Assembly (NCBI GenBank): GCA_965240325.2
Contig: OZ251240.1
Span: 1,302,001-1,366,000 of the forward strand
Direction: 5' to 3'
Length of the DNA: 64,000 nt
Origin: Rebecca billardiae RCC1528
Lineage: Eukaryota > Haptophyta
Positions 20,653 to 30,286 of the stretch are shown here, piece by piece. A model generated the notes under the pieces. That model worked only from the letters and a program-made list of their open reading frames with translations, was not told the DNA's origin and did not search any database. A program made the translations under genes and the position numbers. Every line of letters begins with the position of its first letter. Within the stretch, counting starts at the first letter, position 1.

Positions 20653-22474
20653 CAGGCGGCGGCGGATATAGGCCATAGGGCCACGCCCAACGCGTTCGAT
20701 CGTAGCATCAGCAGTAGTAATTATAAAGTCGTAGTACACAATTTACCGGGCCCGGCTGTGTGCGAATCAAGCCTCGACGGGCGTCGGCCAACCCGTCGGC
20801 CACAGGATGCCCACTTTCGCCCGTTCATCGGCCAGTGGCCGACTACGACGAATAAATTAATAAAGGACGATATATATATATATATTCATAATTTATTTTC
20901 ATTTTCGGCGCAATAATATATATATTATTCACCACTCCGAAGGCAGAACGTATGGTAGTACCCCGGCGAGGTCGGCTCAGTGACTCTGTCTGGGCATGAT
21001 CTCGTCGCAGAATAAGCTGCTTGCAGCCGACTACTGCGCTGCGGCAGCCACCGCTCTTCCGCTCGCCGCTGAGAGGCTGCAGCAGTCGCAGCGTCGGCAG
21101 ACGATGCAGCAGCGCTGCTGCCGGCAGTGCAAGCGCGAGCCGTGGCAGAAGTACTGGGGTCGTGGGCGCGGGCGCGGCCGCTGACTCGCCCTCGTCGGAG
21201 TCGGCGCCGGGCTCGCCGCCTGCATCTCGCGTCCTTCACTCTCCGGGCCGGCGCGCAGAATACAATATAGACATAGTCGTCTGTAGCTTATTAATTGATG
21301 ATATCATCAGATTAACCGACACACACTCACACACACACACACCTGCCAAGCTCGGTCGAGACCGCCGCTGATGGGGCTCATCAAGTCCACCAGTTGGGTC
21401 GGCCGAGCCCCGGGGCAGCCCTCTCGGACTACGACCGTGCAGAGTCGGACAGTGCTGCAGCCCGCGCGGCGTGCGCACGCGCGGCCACGCGCCGGCGCCG
21501 TGGCCGTGCCGTCCGGCGCGGCCTCGGCGGTCCGGCCGCCGGACCGGGCCATCGGCCAATACCCATCGGCCAGAGATGGCTGGTCGACCGCTAACCATCG
21601 GCCATGGCCGCCTAGCGGCCAATATCATCGGTCATGGCCGGCCATATAGGCCTTGATTCGCACATAGGGGCCCGGTAACGGACCGCGAGTCAGTCAGTGA
21701 GCCGGTCCGACTCCGGCCGGGTCAGTGACAGAGTGGGCGACCGAGTGCCGGACCGCGTCCGCTGGGCGCCCGGACGACCGGATCCGACGACGTCGTCTGA
21801 GCATGCAGTCATCGCACTTCATGCACTCTTCGAGTCTCAGTAGTCAGTTGCCATCAGCCCATCACCGTGAGGCAGACAGAGTGACGGTCACGGTCTGACT
21901 CGGACTGTGACCGCGCCGTCAGGCCCGGCGCCCGCCGCCGGGGCCTGGCCGGGCGCCCGCGGCCGCGGCGGCGGCCTGGCGGGCCTGGGGCAGCGGCGCG
22001 GGGCCCTCTGAGTCTGACGGGCGCGGGCTCGGGCGGCCCTCGGGTCAGGTGCTGCCTGCTGGTCGGCCGTCGTCGCGGCGTCCGGCGCCGCAGACCGGCG
22101 CGTCGGGCCCGGTGACTGACTGACACTCAGTCACTGACTGTCAGTGAGTAGTGACACGACGCGGTGGGCCGCGCGGGCCGCACGTCCCCGGGGCCGGGGG
22201 GCCCGCGGGCCTGTCAGCCCCTGCCGGAGTCGGCAAGTGACGGGCCTGGCGGCCCGGACTGCCATGCTGAGTACTCCTGTCAACCTGAGCGGCGTCACGG
22301 ACCGGCTGACTGTCCGCACTGCGGTGTATAGTTGGCCCGGCCCGGCATGCCCCGCCCCGACGCCGCCGGATTACGATTTCATTATACAGTCACATCAGCG
22401 ATGTTGACGACGCCAATTCCCGTACGGCAGGCACCGTTACGGCACCGTGTCCGTTGCGGCGTTGCTTAACCGCG
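20653..22474. other. Gene-poor interval containing a candidate foldback element
   Basis: No recognisable gene is present. 20743-21677 is bounded by inverted repeats (separate entry). 21678-22330 is GC-rich and full of short palindromes and CAGTCACTGACTG-type words, for example around 22105-22150. An AT-rich patch with TA runs lies at 20865-20930, inside the element. Confidence 0.5.
20743..21677. mobile_element. Candidate non-autonomous element with about 30-bp inverted ends
   Basis: The left end reads TTACCGGGCCC, then TGTGCGAATCAAGCC (20743-20773). The right end reads GGCCTTGATTCGCACA, then GGGGCCCGGTAA (21649-21677), the reverse complement apart from small gaps. Subterminal GTCGGCCA/ATCGGCCA words are repeated on the left (20783-20835) and on the right (21545-21645), as in many DNA transposons. 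No transposase frame is seen inside and no clear target-site duplication was found at the ends, so the boundaries and class are uncertain. Confidence 0.55.
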
Positions 22475-23327
22475 TCAGCGGTAGTTGGTCGTCGAGAACG
22501 CGTGCCACATGCGGATGGCGTTGCAGTCGCGCGGCCCCTTGAACTCGGTGATGCCGGGCGACGATCTGATCGGGAAGCGCGTCTTCCCGTACATAGGGTC
22601 GACGGACTGCTTGTGGGTAAACACGTCATAGTGCTTGATCGACGCGGTCGAGTGCTCCATGATCTTAATGGCGTCTAGGCGCTGCTCCACCTGCGCGGCG
22701 TCGGCGCCGTGGCGATGCGGTGGCAGCAGCGACGGGACATGCGCGCGCGTGAGCGCGTCGCTCCAGCCGCCCCTCCACACCGCGCACGCACGACCAGCGC
22801 GCGCGCACCGTGCCAGCCTCGGCACACAGCTCGCCATAGGTGGTGGCGAAGCGCGCGCTCTCGGGCTCGCTGCCGAGGACGAGGTTGGAGTTGTAGCACA
22901 GGTCGAGCATGCGCCGCCTCTTCTCGAGCGGCGTCGGCTGATACTCCGCGATCGAGCGCGTCGGCCGCAGGATCTGCCGCAGGTCGGGCGTGGCCAACGG
23001 TTGGATGTTCGAACGCATCTGCGGCGTCGAGCCCGGCCCGTGCGTCTTGCCGTAGATGTCGTCCCAGAAGACTTTGGACATGCTCTCTCGCCGGTAGGTG
23101 TCGTTGAGGAAGAGCACCTGGTTCGTCGAGAAGGTGATGTTGTGGTTGGTGTTGAAGTGCTTGTTCGATTTGGGCGGCGGCTTGATCTGCGCGCCAGGCT
23201 GCTCAAACGAGAACGGCTGCGGCGCAAAGCCGGGCACCTCCTTGCGCTGCAAGAAGTCGCCGTCCGTGACGAGGCCGCCCTGCCGCGAGCTCACGTCGAA
23301 GTTGCCCGTGGACGACGACACCGGCAT
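22475..23327 (-). CDS. Unrecognised two-exon protein
   Basis: Exons 23327-22809 and 22690-22475 (minus strand) join in phase 0 to about 244 residues; the intron starts GTGCG and ends GCAG. I do not recognise the family. The protein is hydrophilic, with no signal or membrane segment. It has an unusually varied composition for this window: PPKSNKHFNTNHNITFSTNQ, LFLNDTYRRESMSKVFWDD, RSNIQPLATPDLRQIL, EKRRRMLDLCYNSNLV, IKHYDVFTHKQSVDPMYGK, and a C-terminus with KGPRDCNAIRMWHAFSTTNY. Such short, extended, Asn/Tyr/Trp-containing proteins include many microtubule inner proteins of cilia, but that link is only a guess. The ATG at 23327 was chosen because the upstream in-frame residues look random and a CAG lies just before it, so a further 5' exon is possible. 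Confidence 0.65.
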
Positions 23328-23850
23328 GCCGCCTGCGTGTGCGCCGTGCTCGACACTGCCCCGAGCCGATCGATGGCGGCCGAATGCGCGCTGCTGGCAG
23401 CCTTGGCACCTGACTTTTGTAACCACCCCTGGTAATGAACTATTGGCTCGTTGTCGTTACTTTCGCGAGGCGAGGCCAACGTTACAGGTGCCCCGCAAAC
23501 GTCCGCCGTCCGTCGTTGGCGATGGCGGAACTCCGAGTGAAAAGCAACCCGCACGCATCGGTACTGTGCGCTGTGCGGCACACTGCAACGCGGGTGCTGC
23601 TCGTATGATTCGAATGATGTGCTCTGCACCGTCCGCTGGCGCGGCTGCGGCGACGCGCCCGGTCCGGTACTTGCTCGTAGTTCGGAGCGATCGATCTGAA
23701 CCCGGCGCCCCGGGGCGGCGGGCCGCGGCCCGGGCGTAGCCTTGCCGTAGCGTCCGTGGTACGGTTGTCACATTCTTCTATGTTGTGGACTCTGCTGCGA
23801 CTGGAACCGCGTCGTCAGCTCGGGTGACGAGAGGCCGACGCGGCCCGCCT
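23328..23850. other. Intergenic spacer
   Basis: It lies between the 3' end of the glycosyltransferase-like gene and the 5' end of the unrecognised gene, both on the minus strand. It should hold the promoter of the latter. Nothing specific is seen. Confidence 0.45.
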
Positions 23851-25269
23851 TCAATCGGTGCCATTCTGCCCGCCGCCGAAGGCGCGCTCCCAAAGCGCGT
23901 CCGCCGCGGCGCGGTCGCCGCCCGTCTCGTTGAGCAGCAGGAGCATCGGCAGCTTCCGCGCGCACGCGTTCTGCGCGCGCTGCGCCGGCGTGAGCCACTC
24001 GAGGCACTCGCGCCTGTAGGAGCGCTCGCAGCCGCCGCCTCTCGCCGCGCGCTCCGCGTCGGAGTACGGCGGCAGCACATGGAATCGGAAGATGTCACCG
24101 AAGCGCGCGCGGTTGGTGGGCGGCTTGGGGCAGTGCAGCGTCGCGGCCTCGCACCGCGCCATGAGCGGGATCGCGCGCGCGTCCGCCAGCAGCATGTCGT
24201 GGCACACGGTGCGGTCGTCGCACGTGCGGCCGCACTGCCGCTCGGTCGGTGGGACGAACCGATTCGTGCGCACGTCGAGCTGCGTGTACCGCAGGTACGA
24301 GCCGACGCGCAGCGCGGAGAGGCCCGCCTCGCGCCCGGCGACGTACAGGAAGTCCCCCTCTGCGAACCCGAAGCGCGCGGCGGGCGGCACGACGAAGCTC
24401 GCCGGCATCACGCAGTCCCACGCAAAGTCCGGTCGGATTCGCATCACGTACGAATAGCGAACGCCGCCGCGCAGCCCGGACTCGGCGGCCTGGATCTGCT
24501 GGGCGCAGTGGTGCCAGCGCCAGGCGAGCATGAGCCGCACGCCCGTGGGTGCGCGCACGGCGCACACCGCGCTGGGCGTCTTGCCTGGCTCGGCGAGCAG
24601 CGCGTCCGCCGCCAACGGCCGGGGCGCGCCGGGCGGCGCGCGCGGCGCGGGCGGCCCCTCCGCGCCCAACGCCTCGTCGGAGCGCACGTCGAGGTGGACG
24701 AGGCCGCGCGGCTGCCAGTGCGCGTGCAGCGCGCGCAGGTCCGCCGCGCTCGCCCACGGCTGCATGCGCAGGCAGCCGTTGGGCAGGTTCAGCGGGCGCT
24801 TCACGAGCGGCCACGAGGCGTTCCACTCGGCGCACGGCCCGTTCGTGTCCGGCGACACGTGCAGAAACAGGTCCGGCCGCGCGGGCTGCACGAGGTGCTG
24901 CTCCCAGTTGCGCCAGAGCAGCGGCGCGTTGAACGTGCGCAGCTGGCCCGCCACGCAGACGGCGAGCGGGCGCGTGCCGTTGCGCAGGAGCCACGCGACG
25001 TACGTCGACTGATCCACGGCGTACGACGCTCGCGGCCGCGGGCTGGTCTCGTTGCCGTCGTCGATGGCGAGCTCGCGCGCGCGCCAGGCGGGCGGCGCCG
25101 CGCTGAGGTCGTCACTGCCGGTGCCGGTGGCACGGTCTGGGGCGGTGCTCGCGCGCGCCGGGCTGCGAGCTACCGCGACACCATGCAAGAGCGCCACCGC
25201 CACGAGCGCCTTGCCGCCATCGCGGATCATGCTGTGCACCACCCTTGGAGGGCGGTGATGCAGTGGCAC
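23851..25269 (-). CDS. Golgi-type glycosyltransferase-like protein (DUF7796-like)
   Basis: An intronless gene of about 472 residues from the ATG at 25269; an in-frame ATG at 25230 (MIRDGGKALVAVALLHGVAV) would start right at the hydrophobic signal anchor. The lumenal domain opens with LAVCVAGQLRTFNAPLLWRN and PDLFLHVSPDTNGPC, the AVCxxGQxRTF pattern seen in algal and plant glycosyltransferase-like proteins. It continues with WRWHHCAQQIQAAE, YSYVMRIRPDFAWD and CHDMLLADARAIPLM. MRIRPD may provide the metal-binding or catalytic acid. Many Cys and several NxS/T sites (NETS, NGTR, NASW, NETG) fit a secreted domain. The sugar donor and acceptor cannot be inferred. Confidence 0.7.
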   Translation of the reverse strand: MPLHHRPPRVVHSMIRDGGKALVAVALLHGVAVARSPARASTAPDRATGTGSDDLSAAPPAWRARELAIDDGNETSPRPRASYAVDQSTYVAWLLRNGTRPLAVCVAGQLRTFNAPLLWRNWEQHLVQPARPDLFLHVSPDTNGPCAEWNASWPLVKRPLNLPNGCLRMQPWASAADLRALHAHWQPRGLVHLDVRSDEALGAEGPPAPRAPPGAPRPLAADALLAEPGKTPSAVCAVRAPTGVRLMLAWRWHHCAQQIQAAESGLRGGVRYSYVMRIRPDFAWDCVMPASFVVPPAARFGFAEGDFLYVAGREAGLSALRVGSYLRYTQLDVRTNRFVPPTERQCGRTCDDRTVCHDMLLADARAIPLMARCEAATLHCPKPPTNRARFGDIFRFHVLPPYSDAERAARGGGCERSYRRECLEWLTPAQRAQNACARKLPMLLLLNETGGDRAAADALWERAFGGGQNGTD

Positions 25270-25728
25270 TGACGTGAGCAGGGGTAGCTCTGCACCCGGG
25301 CACAGTGCTCTCTTTTATTCGACTACAAGTACGGGGTACACACTAACACAGATGCTCCGTACAGTACAGTACAGACTACAGTCTGTACAGAGCAATGGAG
25401 GACGTACGTGTCCACCGCGCGGAATACTATGGACGGACCTGGACGGTGTTCCGGCGTCGGACGAGCCGCCGGGCGCGGTCAGGAACGACGCTCGCGAGCG
25501 TCAACCCCGCAAGCATCATCGGTATACTGCAGGTGCGCCGTGTGGCACAATCGGCCACGATGCGCGATTCTGCCGGCGCAGGTCAAGACAACACCGTGAA
25601 CAGGTGGGCTCAGGCCGGTCAGGCTGCCTGCGCGCTGTGCGCCGCGGCCCGGGGCCGCCCCTCGACGGACTTGCGTGCGCTCGTCACCATGCCGGCCGCC
25701 GCACGCTCCACAGCGCACGGCCGCGCGC
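25270..25728. other. Intergenic spacer with short palindrome
   Basis: It lies between the FAD synthase stop and the start of the glycosyltransferase-like gene, both minus strand. GTACAGACT and AGTCTGTAC (25369-25388, 2-nt spacer) form a palindrome beside ACAGT repeats. It presumably contains the glycosyltransferase promoter. Confidence 0.5.
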
Positions 25729-27938
25729 TCAGTTGAGCATGTGCTCGAGGTCGACGCTCGTCCGGCGCACGATCGTCCCCGGCCGCATCGAGCGCTTCAG
25801 CTCGGCGAGCGCCGCGTCCACGGCCGCCTCGTCCTCACCCTCCAGGGTGAGCACCGTCTTGAAGTCCTCCGTCTCGTACGACGGGTACGAGCCGAAGGAG
25901 ATGGACGGGAACTTGGAGACCGCCTTGTTGAGCTGCGGCACGATCGCCTCCTCCTCCTCGGACAGCACCTGCGCGCCGGCGCGCGCCGACGTGCCCGAGC
26001 GCGCGCCAGTGGCGGAGCGCGCGCGGTGAGGCGAAGCGCATGCGCCCGGGGCATGCTGCGCGCGCGCGAACGTGTGCGCGCGCGCGAGGGCGAGGGCGAG
26101 GGCGCGGCGGGGACCGGCGTGCGCACCAGCGTGCGCGTGTACACGGCGCGGTCCGTCGCGACGAAGTGCGCCAGGATCTGGTCGAGCTTCGCGCGGAAGA
26201 ACGAAGGCACCCCGGGGAGAACGAACACGTTCTCGGCCTGAAGGATCGGCCAGCGCGACGGCTCGGCGCTGTCGCCCGGACTGGTGGGCACCTTGCGCAG
26301 CCGCACGCCGGTGGGCAGCATGGTCATCTTGGCCTGCTCGGGCGTGAGCTCGTCGACGCCCGTCGCGTCCCGGATGATCGCCGCCATCACCGCCGAGTGC
26401 TCGATCGGCTGGTTGAGCGCGAGCGCGAGCGCGCGCAGCGTGACGTCATCGTGAGTTGGGCCCACGCCCCCCGAGGTGATCACGAGATCGCACGCGGTCG
26501 CCTGCGCGCGGATCTCGCGCTGGATGTCGTCGAGGTCGTCGGGGAGGACCGAGACGCGGCGCACGTCGATCCCTCTCCTGCGCAGCTCGCCGATCGCGTA
26601 CGCCGTGTTCGTGTCCGTTACCTTCCCCTTCAGCAGCTCGTCTCCGATCACGACGAGGCCGGCGGTGCGCGCGTGCGTCGTGCGGCGCGAGGGAGACGGC
26701 GGGCCGCGCGAGGAGCGCGAGCGTGGGACTTGGGGCGGCGGCGGCGCGACGGGCGGCGGCGGCGAGGGCGCGGCGGCGCTCGGCTTCTCGCTCGGCGCCC
26801 CCGCCGCCGCCCCCGCCTTCGGCTTCGGCTTGCGCTCGACGCGCCCCGCCCGCTCCAAGCTGTAGTCCGACAACTCATAGGCCGGGCGGTAGCCTCCCGC
26901 GCCATCGCTCAGCGCCGGGTTGGGCTTCGTGTCGTCGAGCGTGCCGAGCGAGGTGTAGCCCGCGTCGTAGAGCGAGCAGTAGGGCAGGTCGAACGCGCGC
27001 AGGAAGCTCCACACCAGCCCGTAGTCCCACGTCAGGATCGGGTTTACACGCCTGCGCGCGCGCGCGGTGGCCGCGCGGTGGCCGCCGCGCGTGGCGCCGA
27101 GCCGTGGTGTCACGCGCGGCTTCAGTCGTGGCGCGAGCGCGCGCGCGGCAGCGCGGGGCGGCGCGTGCGCGCACATGAACGGAGGCATCCAGTCGCTCGA
27201 CGGCACGAACGGCGTCTGCCCCTTGCAGTTCGGGTCGCCCACGCGCGTGCCGAGGACGAACGCAAACGAGGGAGGGTCGGCCAGCACGTCCGTGCCGCGC
27301 GCGGCGTGGCTCCGGCGCATGCGCTCGATGTGCTCGCCGAGGCCCTCGATGATGCCCTTCTCGTACCTGAACATGTGCGCGTCCACCTCCGCCACCGTCT
27401 TGTGCACGAACGCCTCCACCTCGGGGAACTCGCGAGCGTCGTGAAAATAAATCAGCTGCGGCTTTGCCGGCGCCGGCGCCGGCTGCGCGCCGCCGGCGGC
27501 GGCGGCGGCCGCCGTGGCTGTGGCGTCGCAGTGGGCGGCGACCGCGGCTCGGAGGAGGTGCATGATCACCACCGCGTCCTTCCCGCCGTTGTACGAGCCG
27601 TACACGCCGTACGGGCCGTAGAGCCGCAGAGCGTCTCGGAGGACGCCCAGCGCCTCGCGCACCGCGCCGCCGAGACGCGCGTCGGTGCACGCCTCGAGGC
27701 GCTGGTGGAGCGCGAGAGCCTCGCGGAAGGCCGAATCGCGCTGCGGCTCGCGCTCCGGCTGCACCGGCAGCCCGTCTGACAGCGCGCGCACCAGCCCGTA
27801 CCGCACGCGCATCGGCAGCCGGCGGCACACCGCGGTCGCCGTCACGCCGTTCGGCACGAGCCGCGAGCCCGCCGAGCCGACGAGCTGCAGGATGAGCATC
27901 GACGAGCGGAGGAGGATGCTTGCGAGGCGCATGAGCAT
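25729..27938 (-). CDS. FLAD1: FAD synthase with FADS domain first and MPTb domain second
   Basis: Exons 27938-27175, 27051-26127 and 25968-25729 (minus strand; phases 2 and 0) give about 642 residues. The enzyme adenylates FMN to FAD. The PAPS-reductase-like FADS domain comes first: GVYGSYNGGKDAVVIMHLLR (about residue 110), FHDAREFPEVEAFV, VLGTRVGDPNCKGQTPF, then across the splice RVNPILTWDYGLVWSFLRAF and LYDAGYTSLG. A Pro/Lys/Ala linker follows. The molybdopterin-binding-like domain starts near residue 383: AGLVVIGDELLKGKVTDTNT, DLVITSGGVGPTHDDVT, ENVFVLPGVPSFF. A C-terminal SYPSYETEDFKTVLTLEGED domain follows. Human FLAD1 has the opposite order; as I recall, the Arabidopsis PAPS-reductase-family homologue has this one. 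The N-terminus is Leu/Arg-rich without acids, compatible with a mitochondrial presequence. Confidence 0.93.
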
Positions 27939-28140
27939 CTGGTGGCCCTCACCGGGGCACAAACCTCCTCCGCTGCAACGTCCAGCAGCGACAGGTGATG
28001 AAGTGAGCAGGCCGCGCGCGATCCTGACCAGCGATCGGCCCTTCGCGTGCCGGAGCGGAACTTGCCGCAACTCGCTGATCCGGAAGAGCGCGAGAACTCG
28101 AGAAGCGGGCACGGCGCGGTCATCGGCATCACAATTGCCA
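27939..28140. promoter_or_regulatory. Compact bidirectional promoter interval
   Basis: Only 202 bp separate the divergent start codons of FAD synthase (minus) and the BASS transporter (plus). Both promoters and 5' UTRs must fit here or overlap the neighbouring gene. No TATA box is evident. Confidence 0.5.
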
Positions 28141-29796
28141 ATGGCCTGCCGTGCGCGCGCGCGAATCGGCGCGCTGGCGGCGCTCGCGCTGGCGCTCGTG
28201 GTCGTGGCCGACGCGAGCGCGTGCACGCGGCCTACCCAGCTGCGCGCCACGCGCCCGCGCGCGCTGCTGCACCGGCCATGCCCGGCGCTCGTGCCGCCGC
28301 GCGCGCGCGCTTGGCGCGTGGCAAAGAGGCGAGCCGCGCGCGTCGTCGCGGTGGAATACCAGGTGGCCGACGCGCTCGACGCCGAGAGCAGAGCGTCGCA
28401 GGCCGAATCAGGCCGCCCGGCTGCGAGCGGGCGGACCCTATCGCACATGCTCAGCGTCGTGGCCGCGGTCATTACCGCGTATGTACCGGCTTGGATTTTA
28501 CTCGCGTCAGTAGCCGGCCTCAAGGCGCCCGGCCTGTTCGGCTGGTTCACGGCGGCGTGGTACACGCCCGCGCTCGGTGTGATGATGCTCTGCACCGCGC
28601 TCACGCTCGAGCTCGACGACTTTGCGCGCGTCTTCGCCAGCGGCAAGAAGGCCGTCGGTGCGGCGCCGCGCGCGCGTGCCCGGGCGCCGCGTGCACGCGT
28701 GCGCCGCGCGCGCGGGAGCTGAGCGTGCGCGCGCGCCCTCGTGCCCCGCCCGCCCCGCGGCCCTGCAGCGTGCGGCGTGCTCTCGCACGTGCTGCTCAAG
28801 CCGCCGCTCGCGCTCGGCCTCGGCCGCGCGCTCGCGCTGCCCGCCGCCGCTGTGAGCGGGCTCGTGTTGCTGAGCGCGGCGCCGGGCGCGCAGGCAGCGT
28901 CGGTGGCGGTGCTGCTCGCGCGCGGGAACGTGGCGGTGTCCGTGACGATCGTGACCGCGCTCAACCTTCTCGCCTTCCTGCTCACGCCCGCCCTCTTCAG
29001 GCTCACCACCGGCGGCACCGTCGTCGTCGACGCGCTCGGCATCTCGCGCACGACCGGCGAGGTCGTGCTTCTCCCCGTGGTCCTCGGGCTGCTGCTCAAC
29101 CGGACTTTCCCCGGACTGCGCGCGCGGCTCTCGCGCGCCGCGCCCGCGCTCGCCTCGGTCATCGCCACCGTCTTCGCCGGCTCGGGCGTCGCGATGATCG
29201 CGCCGTTACTCTCGACCGTTACGCCGAGATTGTATCTGAGCGTGCTCGGGTTTCACGTGCTCGGCTCGGCCGCGGGCTACGGCTTCGGCCGGCTGTGCAG
29301 TCTGGGCCCGCGAGATCTGCGCGTGCTCGCCATCCAGGGTGCGCGCGCACGCGGGCATGCCCACGCGCGACCTTCGCGCACGCGCGGCCTGCGCGCGCCG
29401 CGCCGCGCTCTGTCCTCGCCCGTAAAAGCCCGCGCGCACGCGCGCGCGCACCTCACGCGCGCGCGCCCGCTCTCGTCTCTCACGCGATCACGCGCGCCGG
29501 CCGGCCGGCTGTCAGGCGGCATGCAGAGCTCGTCGCTGGCGTTCCTGCTCGCGACGCGCCACCTCGCGGACGGCGGCTCGCTCGGCGCGGTGCCCTCCGC
29601 GCTCTCCGTCGGCGTGATGCTGCTCTGGGGCATGACCCTCGCCAACGTGATGCGCCGGACCACCGACCCGCGCCCAATGGACGCCGAGGCGCTGGCCTTG
29701 GAGTGGGACTGGGAGGCCCTCGCGCTCGGGATCAACCCGTCGATGAGCCCGCAGGGACCGCCGGACTACGCCGCGGCGGGGATGGCGGCCACGTGA
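28141..29796 (+). CDS. BASS-family sodium-coupled transporter, probably plastid envelope
   Basis: Exons 28141-28657, 28769-29338 and 29516-29796 (phase 1 at both junctions) give about 455 residues. The N-terminus (ALAALALALVVVADASAC) looks like a signal peptide followed by an Arg/Pro/Ala-rich transit-like stretch, the bipartite layout of plastids bounded by more than two membranes. The core shows family features: LGVMMLCTALTLELDDFARV, CGVLSHVLLKPPLALGLGRA, LLSAAPGAQAASVAVLLARG, NVAVSVTIVTALNLLAFLLT, VLLPVVLGLLLNRTFP and GGMQSSSLAFLLATRHL. Bile acid:sodium symporter (BASS) proteins include plastid pyruvate and keto-acid carriers; the substrate is not determinable here. About nine or ten hydrophobic segments are visible. 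The tail after about residue 420 is acidic and Pro-rich. Confidence 0.9.
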
Positions 29797-29872
29797 GTGA
29801 GCAGCCGCCGCCGGAGAGCGGCGTGCCGCGCTCGCCATCCGCCGTAGACGCGCGTCAAGTAGTATGTACGAC

Positions 29873-29959
<87 letters not shown>

Positions 29960-30286
29960 TTTAATATAAATAACGCGCGCGATATGCTGATGATGACGAC
30001 GCGATTGATGAACCAGCTAGCTATATAAGACGACGGACGAGCGCCCCGGTCGTACACGACTACCGCCCGTACTCCGTACTCCGTACTCCGGGCAGCTTGC
30101 TTGGGGTGCGCTCCGAGCGGCGGCCTGTAGCGGGGCTGCCAGCGGCTCCAGCTCCGCCGGTCGATTCAGTTACAACGGTACATGACTACGCGTAACGCGA
30201 GTACCGGCGGAGTACGCACGCGTGCCACGTCTACGAGGCGTCGCGAGTACTACTCATCGGCAATAACTCATCATCTATATACGCGA
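29797..30286. other. Convergent intergenic spacer
   Basis: It lies between the stops of the BASS gene (plus) and the giant glycosyltransferase-like gene (minus). It contains the TA microsatellite and a triplicated ACTCCGT (30069-30090). I see no gene; 3' UTRs of both genes are expected. Confidence 0.55.
29875..29955. repeat. TA dinucleotide microsatellite, about 80 bp
   Basis: An uninterrupted AT/TA run of about 40 units lies 80 bp after the BASS stop. It is the longest simple AT repeat in the window and is likely to be length-polymorphic. Confidence 0.97.

Noticed and set aside
29875-29955. TA run considered as a TATA-type promoter
   Set aside because: It lies in a convergent 3'-3' spacer with no gene start nearby, and is better explained as a microsatellite.
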